Shown piece by piece: positions 17,700 to 27,004 of a stretch of DNA of 64,000 nucleotides. Origin of the DNA: Caldalkalibacillus mannanilyticus JCM 10596. GTDB lineage: Bacteria; Bacillota; Bacilli; Caldalkalibacillales; JCM-10596. How positions within the stretch are numbered: position 1 is the first letter of the stretch; each line of letters begins with the position of its first letter. Location: positions 124,001 to 188,000 of the forward strand of contig NZ_BAMO01000003.1 in assembly GCF_000615945.1 (NCBI RefSeq). The letters are read 5' to 3'. The notes under the pieces are model-generated. The model was not told the DNA's origin. It saw only the letters and a list, made by a program, of their open reading frames with translations, and made no database searches. Both the position numbers and the translations under genes were made by a program.

Positions 17700-18956
17700 G
17701 TGAACACGATGCGAAAACAATGTTTCACGTTACTCATTGTCTTTCTTTTCTGTTCCTCTACCGTTGCCTGCGCTACACATCATCAAGGAACAGAAGGCAC
17801 CCACACCCCTCCTGTTATAGAAGAACAACAGTCGTCCGGACCCATCAAACCAAGTTCTCCCCCTTCTGCAACCACTCGTTATGCCTCTGAAGAGCTTCCT
17901 CCAATGGAAGAAGCAATACCAGAGCCTCTTTCGGATAAAGAGCATACAGAACAGGAGCGAGAGCCTAAGCGTGTAAAAAAAGAAACAAAGGTCAAAGGCA
18001 TCTACGTGACGGCTCCTAATGTAGCGAACCAAGCTACCTTTCATCAGCTTCTCCAGCTCGTAAAAGAAACGGAGCTAAACGGAATGGTGATCGATATCAA
18101 AGATGACTTAGGACGACTCACCTATTCTAGCCAAACTCCACTTCTCACAGAGATACAGGAAAAGCAAAAGACAGTCATTCCTGATCTTAAAGAAACCCTA
18201 CAAACCCTACAGGAAGAAGAGATCTACTCCATTGCCCGAATTGTGGTTTTTAAAGATCCACTATTAGCTCAGAATAAACCAGAATGGGCGATTCAGCAGA
18301 AGAACGGAAAGCCTTGGAAAGATCCTAAGGGACTCCTCTGGGTTGACCCTTATCGTCAAGAGGTCTGGGATTACACCATTCAAGTAGCCAAAGAAGTGGC
18401 ACAGTTAGGCTTCGATGAAATTCAATTTGACTATGTTCGTTTTCCAGACCACCCAAAACGACTCAATAGAGAAGCCATTTTCCCTACAGCTCAAGAACGT
18501 TCAAAAGCAGAGGCTATTGCACAATTTTTGGCACATGCTAAAAAAGAACTAGAGCCCTTCCCAGTTGTTTTATCAGCAGATGTTTTTGGATTAACCACAA
18601 CGGCCCGAGATGATATGGGAATAGGACAGGAGTGGAATAAAATGATTGCCCATCTAGATGTCATTTCGCCTATGATGTACCCGTCCCACTATGGCAAAGG
18701 CTCCTATGGGATTCGCTCTCCTGACCACAATCCGCATCAAACCATTGAAGAAGGACTTAAAGATGCCCTCGAAAAAAATAAAGAAGCTGCCTCAAGCCTT
18801 CATCAGGTAGCACGAATTAGACCTTGGTATCAGGACTTTAGTTTTCGCAAAAAATATAGCAGGGAAGATGTCCTAGCCCAGATCGAAGCTGGAAGAGAAC
18901 TAGGTGTAGAAGAATATTTACTTTGGAATCAAGGAAATCGCTACAGTTTTCGTTAA
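17700..18956 (+). CDS. Putative glycoside hydrolase (DUF4015), secreted lipoprotein-like
   Basis: The N-terminal MNTMRKQCFTLLIVFLFC is a signal segment ending in STVAC, an atypical lipobox, so the protein is probably exported and may be lipid-anchored. A Pro/Glu-rich linker follows. Then comes the DUF4015 TIM-barrel-like domain: KGIYVTAPNVAN, GMVIDIKDD, VDPYRQEVWDYTI, GFDEIQFDYVRFPD, LSADVFGLTTT and ISPMMYPSHY. The acidic residues in DEIQFDYVRFPD resemble the catalytic strand of related hydrolases. GTG at 17700 has AAAGGA 6 nt upstream. The substrate is probably a polysaccharide or cell-wall glycan; this is inference. Confidence 0.85.
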   Translation: MNTMRKQCFTLLIVFLFCSSTVACATHHQGTEGTHTPPVIEEQQSSGPIKPSSPPSATTRYASEELPPMEEAIPEPLSDKEHTEQEREPKRVKKETKVKGIYVTAPNVANQATFHQLLQLVKETELNGMVIDIKDDLGRLTYSSQTPLLTEIQEKQKTVIPDLKETLQTLQEEEIYSIARIVVFKDPLLAQNKPEWAIQQKNGKPWKDPKGLLWVDPYRQEVWDYTIQVAKEVAQLGFDEIQFDYVRFPDHPKRLNREAIFPTAQERSKAEAIAQFLAHAKKELEPFPVVLSADVFGLTTTARDDMGIGQEWNKMIAHLDVISPMMYPSHYGKGSYGIRSPDHNPHQTIEEGLKDALEKNKEAASSLHQVARIRPWYQDFSFRKKYSREDVLAQIEAGRELGVEEYLLWNQGNRYSFR

Positions 18957-19048
18957 CAGAAAAAGGGAGCTCCTCATAAGCCCAGATCAAAGAACTTATG
19001 GGGACACCCCCTTACTATTTATCTATTTACTTGTTTGAAGATATTTAC

Positions 19049-19555
19049 TTATTGGCTATTTCTATTGGTTATCTGTTGGATAAAGACAAGCGCCTTGTCC
19101 ATTTCCTCTACTGAATAGTTTTGCTTGCTTTTCACTTTCTGAACCTTCTCCATCATTTCTTCCTGAGGGTAATGATAGAAATAGAGCATGGTTGAAACCA
19201 GCTCTAAGAACCGAGAGCTTTCGTTGTTTAAGGTCTGGAGAAAGGGAACGAAACCTTCTAGCTCTATCGGATACAGGTCAAGGTATTCCTTTCCTTTGGA
19301 GCTTAATTCATATTTATATTGTGAATACCCACCTTTGTTCTCTTTTACTTCATTCACAAACCCAAGATTGGCTAGCTCTTCAATCTGTAAGCTTAACTCC
19401 TCAGAATAGGGTCCATAAAAGTGAAAATTAAACTTCTCTTTGAAATCAAAGTTACACTGCTTAGATATGTAGACAATTTTTTGTAGCTTCTTACGTCCAA
19501 TGATTTCTCCGGCTTCCTTCAACAATACTAACAATTTGCCATGCTCTTTTAACAC
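19049..19555 (-). CDS. ywgA: YwgA family protein
   Basis: The protein has 168 residues and matches the YwgA pattern: GRKKLQKIVYISKQCNFDFKEKF near the N-terminus, then HFYGPYSEELSLQI, a winged-helix-like arrangement. Its function is not established. The GTG start at 19555 has AAGGGGG 8 nt before it. It lies 41 nt downstream of the ywfO-type gene on the same strand, as in other Bacillales, and the two are probably co-transcribed. Confidence 0.85.
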   Translation of the reverse strand: MLKEHGKLLVLLKEAGEIIGRKKLQKIVYISKQCNFDFKEKFNFHFYGPYSEELSLQIEELANLGFVNEVKENKGGYSQYKYELSSKGKEYLDLYPIELEGFVPFLQTLNNESSRFLELVSTMLYFYHYPQEEMMEKVQKVKSKQNYSVEEMDKALVFIQQITNRNSQ

Positions 19556-19596
19556 CGCTTGTTCCCCCTTCTATTTCTCCTCATTCATACACACTG

Positions 19597-20904
19597 CTAG
19601 TCATTGATAGACAACAAGGCTTTGATTTCTCCAATCATTTTAGGGTCTTTCCCTTTTTCATCCAGCAAATCTAATGGATAATACAATTTATGATCCGTTC
19701 TTTTCTTCCCTGAAATAGCTTCCACAATATCCGACTCACGTGATAGCTCACGCAGTTCTCCGCCTGGCATCAAGAGATGAATGGGTAGGCGCTCTCCCTC
19801 TTCACCAGGTCGATAGAAATCATAAGGAAGATCAGAAGAGGAGTCTATTTCGAGATAATAATCTGGGTCAATTCCGACTTTTATAAATAAACTGATCAGC
19901 TCCGGCCAAAGCTTCATATGGCTTGAGGGATCAAATTCGACATACTTAAATAATTTTCTATTCATAAATCTATCACATAGATCTACTAAAATGCTATCCT
20001 CTTCTTGCTGCCACATTTGAAAATAATAGAGGATGATCGATTCATCTAGGCGCAAATAATCCTCTAAGCTCACTTTTTCTTCTAATAGTGGAGTTAGAAA
20101 AGTCGGAGCATGAAGAAAACAATAATTCGACTGATATAAAAACTTCGCTCGCTGAAAAGCCTTGCGCAGAATCACCTCTGCACTGCGAGTCACAGGATGA
20201 AAATAAACCTGCCAATACATCTGGTAGCGGGACATGATATAGTCCTCCACTGCGTGCATCCCACTGTGTTTGATCACAGCAAAGTCCTCGTGTACTCTCA
20301 TGACGCGCAGAATTCGCTCCATATCAAAATTCCCGTAATTGACGCCCGTATAATACGCATCCCGAAGCAAATAATCCATCCGATCCGCATCAATTTGGCT
20401 CGAAATTAAGCTAATAATTAGCTTATTCTCGTATGTTTTATCAATCACTTCACTGACCTTGCGCGGGAAATCATCCGAAATTCTCTTCAACACTCGGTTG
20501 AGTTCAGTATCCCCTAAAAGAATTTGTTTCGTCCATTCCTCATGATGAGTATGGAATACTTTTTCAAAGGTGTGAGAAAAAGGACCGTGACCGACATCAT
20601 GCAATAAGGCGGCACTTAAGCAGAGAATCCTTTCTTCGGCAGACCAGACATGCTTTTCACGAAGCTTGTCTACAATTCTCCTCATCACTTCGTACACGCC
20701 TAGAGAATGATTGAAACGGGTATGCTCAGCTCCATGAAAAGTAAAATAGGTCGTACCTAACTGACGAATTCTGCGTAGCCGTTGAAATTCGGCTGTATTA
20801 ATCAGATCCCAAATCACTTGATCCTTCACATGAACATAGCGATGGACTGGGTCTTTAAATACTTTTTCTTCATCTAGCGTCTGATTCAGGTATAGCATGT
20901 CCAT
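19597..20904 (-). CDS. ywfO: HD-domain metal-dependent phosphohydrolase (YwfO family)
   Basis: The protein has about 435 residues. The HD superfamily signature is HTRFNHSLGVYEVMRRI, then LSAALLHDVGHGPFSHTFE (HD pair), with a later SSQIDADRMDYLLRDAYYTG. YwfO-type proteins are dNTP triphosphohydrolase-like; the substrate here is not known. The start at 20904 (MDMLYLNQ) follows AAAAGGGG with a ~10-nt gap; an extension to 20931 is less likely. It pairs with ywgA downstream. Confidence 0.88.
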   Translation of the reverse strand: MDMLYLNQTLDEEKVFKDPVHRYVHVKDQVIWDLINTAEFQRLRRIRQLGTTYFTFHGAEHTRFNHSLGVYEVMRRIVDKLREKHVWSAEERILCLSAALLHDVGHGPFSHTFEKVFHTHHEEWTKQILLGDTELNRVLKRISDDFPRKVSEVIDKTYENKLIISLISSQIDADRMDYLLRDAYYTGVNYGNFDMERILRVMRVHEDFAVIKHSGMHAVEDYIMSRYQMYWQVYFHPVTRSAEVILRKAFQRAKFLYQSNYCFLHAPTFLTPLLEEKVSLEDYLRLDESIILYYFQMWQQEEDSILVDLCDRFMNRKLFKYVEFDPSSHMKLWPELISLFIKVGIDPDYYLEIDSSSDLPYDFYRPGEEGERLPIHLLMPGGELRELSRESDIVEAISGKKRTDHKLYYPLDLLDEKGKDPKMIGEIKALLSIND

Positions 20905-21051
20905 GTGTACATAACCCCTTTTATCGAACATTTTCAGTTACTCTCTATTTTAGCTTATTCACCACCATTATGAAATGATTGATTAATGAAATGGAGCATC
21001 TCATCAAGTATACTGTTTCTATGGAGAATCAAGATTCGAAAGGAGCTGCCT

Positions 21052-22229
21052 ATGGTATTTGGACTACTTGCATTTCTCACCTTCACCTTTTGGTTTAGTA
21101 AGCTCATGGAAAGCTCCAGAGGCTTACTCGCCTACCGAAACTGCCCCATATCCAAGGCTATACTGGGCAAAAACCGCTTGTTTCCGTTATTATATCGGCA
21201 AAAGAAGAGGAGAGTTCCATTGTTGATACCCTAAAACACTTGCTTAACCAGAGTTATAATAAAATTGAATTAATTGTCATTAACGACCGTTCCAAGGATC
21301 AAACCGGAAGAAAGCTAGAAGCTCTAAAAAAATGGTCAGATGCCAAATCTGATATCAAAATTCCACTTAAAGTCATCCACATTACCTCTCTTCCTTCTGG
21401 TTGGCTTGGAACCAGTCACGCTTTATATCAAGGCTATTTACAATCAAATGGAGAGATTCTTTTATTTACCAACACAGATACGAGCTTCCACCCCGAGGCG
21501 ATCGAACATGCAGTCAATTACATGCGCCGTTATCAGTTAGATCACTTTGTCTTACAGCCTAAGCGCAAGATGGTCGCTCAAGGGTTCCTGCTACAAGGAC
21601 TGAAGCAGGCTCTGGTATATTTGTCCACTTTCCTAGAAAAGCCCTGGAAAGCAAACATCAGTGAGAGTCCCAAACACGGTGTTGGGTTAAGCTCTTTCAA
21701 TATGCTCAGACGAGACGCCTATCTCCAAATCGGTACACATCAAGCCCTTGCTATGCGGCCTGACGAAAGCCAGCAGCTTGGAAAACGGGTAAAAAAAGCA
21801 GGATTAAAACAACACCTTCTCGATGGGAGCGATGTCTTGTCTGTAGACTGGTATTCAGATGTAGATTCTCTGTTTGTGAACTTAGAAAAACAGATCTTTC
21901 TTCGCTTAAAATGCAAACTTTCTCTAGCTTTCTCTATGTTGTTCATCCAATTTTTTCTCTTTTATTTTCCTTTTATCGGAATGTGGCTTTTTTGGGATTG
22001 GAGGTCCATTTTTTATGTTCTTACGCTTATACTCATGAGTTACTTATATTTTCGCCAGAACCAGCCGATAACAAAGTATACAGTGCTTGAACTGATGGCA
22101 CTGCCTTTAACATTGTCACTCTGTATGTATATCTTGGTTCGTTCCGTATACACCACATACAAAAAAGGCGGGCTTCATGTAAATGGAAGCTTCTACTCCC
22201 TAAAAGAACTGAAAAAAATGCTTAAATAA
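21052..22229 (+). pseudogene. Family 2 glycosyltransferase (membrane), frameshifted near 21140
   Basis: The start ATG follows AAAGGAGC. The first frame, with a membrane segment (FGLLAFLTFTFWFSKLM), runs wrong after LLAYRN. The expected KPLVSVIISAKEEE and LKHLLNQSYNKIELIVINDRS continue in the -1 frame, consistent with one A lost from CGAAACTG. GT2 features are VINDRSKDQTG, FTNTDTSFHPEA (metal-binding DxD-like) and RPDESQQLG. Two or three C-terminal membrane segments follow. The acceptor is unknown; a role in a glycolipid or an envelope sugar is likely. Confidence 0.8.
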
Positions 22230-22271
22230 GCTTACCAACAATTAGCCGTTGAGGGAAAGAGATTCCTCTTG

Positions 22272-22288
22272 GTATAGTTGTACTATAC
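22272..22288 (+). promoter_or_regulatory. Palindrome overlapping a possible -10 before the lytic transglycosylase gene
   Basis: GTATAGT and ACTATAC are exact complements separated by TGT. TATAGT inside it could be a -10, with TTGAGG about 18 nt upstream as a weak -35. A regulator bound to the palindrome would block that promoter. This is a suggestion only. Confidence 0.35.
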
Positions 22289-22309
22289 AAAAACGTAGGA
22301 GGATATTAG

Positions 22310-22957
22310 ATGAAAGTGCAAATGTTTCAACAAATGATGGAGCTACAAGTCATGAGAGCTCTTCAGTCTACAAAAACACCTTCTAACCCTACAGATTTTG
22401 CCCAAATATTTTCAACAATCTTAGATCAAAATAATGATGCCCAGAGCCTAGTCAACCTAGCCCCTGTCGCGTCAGAGCCTAGTCCGCTTTCTCTTTCTGC
22501 ACCCGCACGCTGGTCAGGTCCTGTGGAGCCCATCAGTCCATTTAGCAAAGGAAATCAAGAATTTGCTCCACTGATTGATGCCGCTGCTAGAAAATATGGA
22601 CTAGACCCTCGACTCATTCAAGCGGTTATTAAACAAGAGTCGAATTTTAAACCCAATGCGAAAAGCCATGCTGGTGCTATGGGCTTGATGCAGCTCATGC
22701 CTGCTACAGCACGAGGCTTAGGAGTCAAGGATGCCTATGACCCAGCACAGAACATTGATGGTGGCGCTAGATATTTGAAGCAAATGTTAGATCGATATGA
22801 TGGCAATGTTTCCTTAGCCTTAGCTGCCTATAACGCGGGTCCAGGAAACGTCAAGAAATACAATGGGATTCCTCCATTTAAAGAAACACAGCAATATGTT
22901 GTAAAGGTAACCAATCATTATCAGTCATTAGTTTCAGCCGGTCGCACAAGCGTTTAG
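22310..22957 (+). CDS. Lytic transglycosylase (SLT domain)
   Basis: The protein has 215 residues. The C-terminal SLT domain (~residues 82-210) has the catalytic Glu in [14 protein letters not shown], then [17 protein letters not shown] and [16 protein letters not shown]. It cleaves the MurNAc-GlcNAc bond and leaves 1,6-anhydro ends. The N-terminal ~80 residues are Pro/Ser-rich without a clear signal peptide, so export may be by another route, as in related YjbJ-type proteins. AGGAGG precedes the ATG. Confidence 0.88.
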   Translation: MKVQMFQQMMELQVMRALQSTKTPSNPTDFAQIFSTILDQNNDAQSLVNLAPVASEPSPLSLSAPARWSGPVEPISPFSKGNQEFAPLIDAAARKYGLDPRLIQAVIKQESNFKPNAKSHAGAMGLMQLMPATARGLGVKDAYDPAQNIDGGARYLKQMLDRYDGNVSLALAAYNAGPGNVKKYNGIPPFKETQQYVVKVTNHYQSLVSAGRTSV

Positions 22958-22959
22958 AA

Positions 22960-22993
22960 GCCTTTGTTTAAGAGTCCCTCTTAAAACAAAGGC
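22960..22993. terminator. Hairpin between convergent genes
   Basis: GCCTTTGTTT (22960-22969) pairs with AAACAAAGGC (22984-22993), and AGAG/CTCT extends the stem. It covers the stop of the downstream chromate-transporter gene. U-tracts are poor, so this is a weak terminator candidate. Confidence 0.5.
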
Positions 22994-23517
22994 AGAATAA
23001 AAGCCCCATAGACTAAAGCTCCGCAAATCACATAGGCTGGGTGAAGCTTCCATTTCTCAAGTAAGAGAAAGCTAAACCCAGCTATGATGATGGTTTGTAC
23101 TACTCCAGATGCTTCCCATGAGCTGGTGAAAAATTGGAGTGCTAATATCCCTAATAAAATCGCGATGGTTGGACGAATCAACCCAGTCATTCGCTTCACC
23201 TTGGGAGAATGTTTAAATCTAGAAAGCAATTGAAGCAAAAAGATCAGAATTAATAAAGAAGGAGCCACTGTGGCAAACAAAGCAACAACCGCACCCAGCA
23301 CACCTCCTTGAGCATACCCTACATATCCAGCCATCTTAGTGGCAATAGGACCGGGCAGGGCATTACCTAAAGCAAGCAACTCAGCAAATTCTTCAACCGT
23401 TAGCCAGCCATATCTCTCCACCACTTCAATCTGTATAAGTGGAATTGACGCTGGTCCTCCTCCATAGCCCACAATCCCAGGTACTAAAAAAGCTAAGAAT
23501 AACTCCCAATAAATCAT
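22981..23517 (-). CDS. chrA: Chromate transporter, second half (CHR domain)
   Basis: The protein has 178 residues and is one CHR domain. FLVPGIVGYGGGPASIPLIQIEVVERYGW, ELLALGNALPGPIATKMAGYVGYAQGG and several membrane helices are visible. Its ATG overlaps the stop of the upstream half by 4 nt (ATGA). Split short-chain ChrA pairs act together as a chromate efflux transporter in several Bacillales. Actual chromate transport here is inferred from family. Confidence 0.88.
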   Translation of the reverse strand: MIYWELFLAFLVPGIVGYGGGPASIPLIQIEVVERYGWLTVEEFAELLALGNALPGPIATKMAGYVGYAQGGVLGAVVALFATVAPSLLILIFLLQLLSRFKHSPKVKRMTGLIRPTIAILLGILALQFFTSSWEASGVVQTIIIAGFSFLLLEKWKLHPAYVICGALVYGAFILPLF

Positions 23518-24071
23518 GCTTCCTTCTCTCCCTTCTTTTGTGGTAGCAAGGCGTAGAGGATTAAGGCTCCAATTAACAGGGCAGGATGCAATTTCAGCCA
23601 GAGAAATGCCATTACGCTTACCAGCCCCAAGATCAAGGTCTTGTTCCAGCCAATCCCTTTCCCAGAATGCTTGATAAAGCTATACGCGATCGTGAATAAC
23701 ATCACCCCTACCACAGGAGTCACAGCTCTGGTCATTCCTTCTACTCTGGGAGAGTCACGAAATGAAGTTAACATACTAATCAGCACAATCATCAGAATCA
23801 CTGTAGGAACAACACTGGCAAACAAAGCAATGAGTAAGCCAACGACACCGGCGATCCGATAGCCTATATACCCAGCCAATTTCGTCACAATGGGACCTGG
23901 AAGGGTGTTACTTAAGGCAATAAGATCATTAAATTCCTCATCGCTCATCCAGTGATAAATCTCTACAACCTCTTTATGGATCAACGGGATAGAGGAAGGA
24001 CCTCCTCCATAGCCTAGAATTCCTGAACGAAAAAAAGCAATGAACAGATTTTTATATAAGGTTGGGTCCAT
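23514..24071 (-). CDS. chrA: Chromate transporter, first half (CHR domain)
   Basis: The protein has about 185 residues from ATG 24071 (MDPTLYKNLF), which has AAGGGGA upstream; a longer frame to 24146 lacks this support. It has the CHR motifs FRSGILGYGGGPSSIPLIHKEVVE and ALSNTLPGPIVTKLAGYIGYR. It is the partner of the overlapping second half and resembles it, as expected from an ancestral duplication with opposite topology. It is divergent from liaF. Confidence 0.88.
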   Translation of the reverse strand: MDPTLYKNLFIAFFRSGILGYGGGPSSIPLIHKEVVEIYHWMSDEEFNDLIALSNTLPGPIVTKLAGYIGYRIAGVVGLLIALFASVVPTVILMIVLISMLTSFRDSPRVEGMTRAVTPVVGVMLFTIAYSFIKHSGKGIGWNKTLILGLVSVMAFLWLKLHPALLIGALILYALLPQKKGEKEA

Positions 24072-24220
24072 TTTGATCCCCTTTTTTTCCAGTTTTGTTC
24101 TAAACAAATGTTCCCTCCGTCTGAAGGAGGAGAAAAAAACATACAACAGTCGGTTTTAAATCCACTCTAAAATACGCTATTCTTATTATAGTAAATTTGT
24201 TTGTAAAAGAGGGGATAAAA

Positions 24221-25054
24221 ATGAAAAACTCACTGGTTGGTTTACTATTATTACTTCTAGGCGCTCTTTTTCTCCTAAATAATACAGGGTTTATTGAAAT
24301 CGAGATCCGAAGTATGATCTCTACCTATTGGCCAGCTCTGTTGATCCTCTGGGGGATCTACCTTAGTATAACAGGCTTCTTTAAGCTCTTAATTAGTATC
24401 AAACGGGGATTCGCTTATCCAAGCCCTTTCATTACGGGGCTCATTGTGACAGGAATCGGAATTATTTTTCAAGGAAATCGATTAGGCTATTTTGAAATCA
24501 GCTTCGCCAATCTCTGGAGCTGGATATGGCCCTTACTCATCATTTACATTGGTTTTCAAATCTTGTTCAATCGCAGAAATTGGTATACACGAATCGAACG
24601 CGACTTTTCTTCAACTGTCCATTCTACAGTCGATGATATAGACCCAGAATTCGATGATATGAACTCTTATATCTTTGGCAATGTCCGCCGTAGAAAGCAA
24701 TGGCTGGGTGAAATGAAAATCGGAGCGACCCCTTGGGAACTGGATGATATGCAGGTTTGGCAAGGAGTAGGTGATTTGAAGCTAGATTTGACCAAAGCGA
24801 TTTTAGTCAAGGGTGAATCCTATATCGATCTTTCTGGGTGGATCGGAGAAATTACAGTAAAAATCCCCCGTGATATGCCAATTAAGGTACAAGCCTCCAC
24901 TCAATTAGGTGAGGTTTCCTTAATCAATAATGACCAATCTGGGGCAACGGTCTATAACAGTTTTGCTACGGATGATTACGAATTTGCGGAGCAAAAGGTA
25001 AAGCTCAATATCTCTTTGATCGTCGGTCAAATTACTGTAAAGAGAGTCGATTAA
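24221..25054 (+). CDS. liaF: LiaF-like cell-envelope stress membrane protein
   Basis: The N-terminus holds about four membrane helices (LVGLLLLLLGALFLLNN, YWPALLILWGIYLSITG, FITGLIVTGIGIIFQG, WSWIWPLLIIYIGFQILF). The C-terminal domain, with GEMKIGATPWELDDMQVWQGVGD, LSGWIGEITVKIPRDMPIKV and VGQITVKRV, matches the LiaF C-terminal domain. LiaF inhibits the LiaRS system until cell-wall damage releases it. ATG 24221 follows GAGGGG. It heads liaF-liaS-liaR. Confidence 0.92.
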   Translation: MKNSLVGLLLLLLGALFLLNNTGFIEIEIRSMISTYWPALLILWGIYLSITGFFKLLISIKRGFAYPSPFITGLIVTGIGIIFQGNRLGYFEISFANLWSWIWPLLIIYIGFQILFNRRNWYTRIERDFSSTVHSTVDDIDPEFDDMNSYIFGNVRRRKQWLGEMKIGATPWELDDMQVWQGVGDLKLDLTKAILVKGESYIDLSGWIGEITVKIPRDMPIKVQASTQLGEVSLINNDQSGATVYNSFATDDYEFAEQKVKLNISLIVGQITVKRVD

Positions 25055-25055
25055 C

Positions 25056-26188
25056 ATGTTTTTTGATAACAAGGGCTCCAAATGGAAGCTACGCAATGTC
25101 CAATGGTATGTTTTCCTCTACTTTTTTAGAGCCACCATTGGGACCGTACTTGGAAGCAGCGGACTCATCCTCCTGCTCAGTGGAGCCATTACTGAAATAT
25201 CACCTTGGCAGGAGAAAATAGAGCGTTTTCTGGGTTTTTCCTTTTATTCCACTGCCTATTTTTCTTTAATGGCTCTGGTCGTCTTATCTGGGGCTCTGCT
25301 CTCTCTCTTCTATACGATCTATTATGGCTTCCCTTTGGCAGATATTTCAAGAAATCATTACAAGAAATTGCTTATGCAGCCGACCATATCACACGGGGAA
25401 ATTTGGAATATCGGTTGAAGGTAGAAGGAAAAGACGAGCTATCCCAGGTCGGGAAGCAATTCAATGCCATGGCTGATCGCATCGAAGACCAAGTAACCTC
25501 CCTTCAAGCGCTCGTGAATGAAAATCATGTACTCGTTCAACAAGCTGAGTATGCTGCTTCACTTGAAGAACGACGCAAGCTGGCAAGAGATCTACACGAC
25601 GCAGTAAGTCAGCAACTATTTGCTGTTTCCATGACGATGGCGGCTCTTCCAAGATTGATTGATCAACAGCCTGATCGAGCCAAACAGCATCTTCAACAGG
25701 TAGAAGAAATGATTATTCAAGCTCAGCAAGAGCTTCGAGGGCTGATTATGCACCTGCGTCCTGTTACTCTAGAAGGTCATTCTTTAGCCGTTGGTCTGGA
25801 ACAACTTCTCGAAGAATTAAGGGTCAAGAATCCCGATCTTCAAATCCAGTGGGAAATTGACCCTATCGATACTCTTGAAGATGGCATCGAAGATCAGCTA
25901 TTCCGAGTGGCACAAGAGGCGATCTCCAATGTCCTCCGACACTCCAAGGCACTAGAATTTAAGCTCATTCTAAGAGCAAAACCGGAGCGTGTTTATTTTA
26001 AACTCGAAGATAACGGAATTGGATTCTCCCTGCAAGAATCAAGAAAAGCCTCCTACGGGTTACAGACCATGCGTGAACGTATAGAAAAAATCGGAGGCTC
26101 CTTAGATATACTAACGTATCCAGGAAAAGGTACGAAAATCGACATTCGTGTCCCTATACAGTTAGGGAAAGGAGCAAATCATGAGTAA
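25056..26188 (+). pseudogene. liaS: LiaS-like sensor histidine kinase, frameshifted near 25330
   Basis: This is a NarL-group sensor kinase. Two membrane helices lie near the N-terminus. HAMP covers HITRGNLEYRLKVEGKDELSQ. The DHp domain has RKLARDLHDAVSQQLFAVSM with the phospho-His, and the ATPase domain has AQEAISNVLRHSKA and LEDNGIGF. The first frame ends at 25418, but PFGRYFKKSLQEIAYAADH is in the -1 frame, so one T is probably missing from GGCTTCCC. The stop overlaps liaR by 8 nt. It should phosphorylate LiaR under cell-wall antibiotics. Confidence 0.9.
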
Positions 26189-26828
26189 GAAAATCAAGGT
26201 ATTATTAGTAGACGATCATGAAATGGTGCGGATGGGGCTAGCCACCTTTCTTTCTACAGAACCAGACATCGAAGTGGTAGGGGAAGCTAATAACGGGAAG
26301 GAAGGGGTGGAGCTTGCCATTCAGCTAGAGCCAGATGTCATCTTAATGGATCTAGTGATGGAAGGGATGGATGGAATCGAAGCAACACGACTTATCAAAG
26401 AGCATTTCCAACAAACTCAGCACGATAGTAAAATCATTGTACTCACGAGCTTTCTCGATGATGACAAGGTCTTACCTGTCATTGAAGCGGGAGCCTTTAG
26501 CTATCTGCTCAAAACCACTCGAGCTCAAGATATCTCCAGCGCAATCCGTAAGGCGTACCAAGGAGAACCGATTATCGAGGGACAAGTAGCAGGAATGATG
26601 ATGAATCAAATGCGTCGATCAAAGCCTAAGCATGATGCCTTAACCTCTCGTGAATTAGAAGTCCTGATTCTTATTGGTCAAGGGAAAAGCAACAAAGAAA
26701 TTGCTGAGGACCTATTTATTGGGATCAAAACGGTCAAAACACATGTCAGTAACATCCTAGCGAAGCTGGAAATTGAAGACCGTACCCAAGCAGCGATCTA
26801 TGTGTATCAACAAAAGCTCTTATCTTAA
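26181..26828 (+). CDS. liaR: LiaR-like response regulator (NarL family)
   Basis: The protein has 215 residues. The receiver has VLLVDDHEMVRMGL and the phospho-Asp in DVILMDLVMEGMDG, with the switch in VLTSFLDDDKVLP. The LuxR-type HTH is LTSRELEVLILIGQGKSNKEIA and KTVKTHVSNILAKL. It is the last gene of the liaFSR operon, overlapping liaS, and is followed by a strong bidirectional terminator. Targets normally include liaIH, which is not in this window. Confidence 0.93.
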   Translation: MSKKIKVLLVDDHEMVRMGLATFLSTEPDIEVVGEANNGKEGVELAIQLEPDVILMDLVMEGMDGIEATRLIKEHFQQTQHDSKIIVLTSFLDDDKVLPVIEAGAFSYLLKTTRAQDISSAIRKAYQGEPIIEGQVAGMMMNQMRRSKPKHDALTSRELEVLILIGQGKSNKEIAEDLFIGIKTVKTHVSNILAKLEIEDRTQAAIYVYQQKLLS

Positions 26829-26918
26829 TTTATCTATGCTTTCTTTCATTATGAATCGATTCAGCTTATTATCTGTCTGAATCACTTTGATTGATCCTAA
26901 CTAACAATGGTAGGCTGG

Positions 26919-26962
26919 AAAAAGCAGAACTCCATTTAGAAAACAATGGAGCTCTGCTTTTT
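26919..26962. terminator. Bidirectional terminator between liaR and the symporter gene
   Basis: AAAAAGCAGAACTCCATT (26919-26936) pairs with AATGGAGCTCTGCTTTTT (26945-26962) through almost its whole length, with an 8-nt loop. A- and T-rich flanks give U-tracts in both directions. Confidence 0.88.
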
Positions 26963-27004
26963 GGTTTTCAGTCACGCTTATTGCTATGTTATTCAAACCT
27001 CTTT

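Noticed and set aside
18962-19018. Terminator after the DUF4015 gene
   Set aside because: CATAAG/CTTATG and GGG/CCC can pair, but the stem is broken by several mismatches and the T-tract is weak, so I did not list it.
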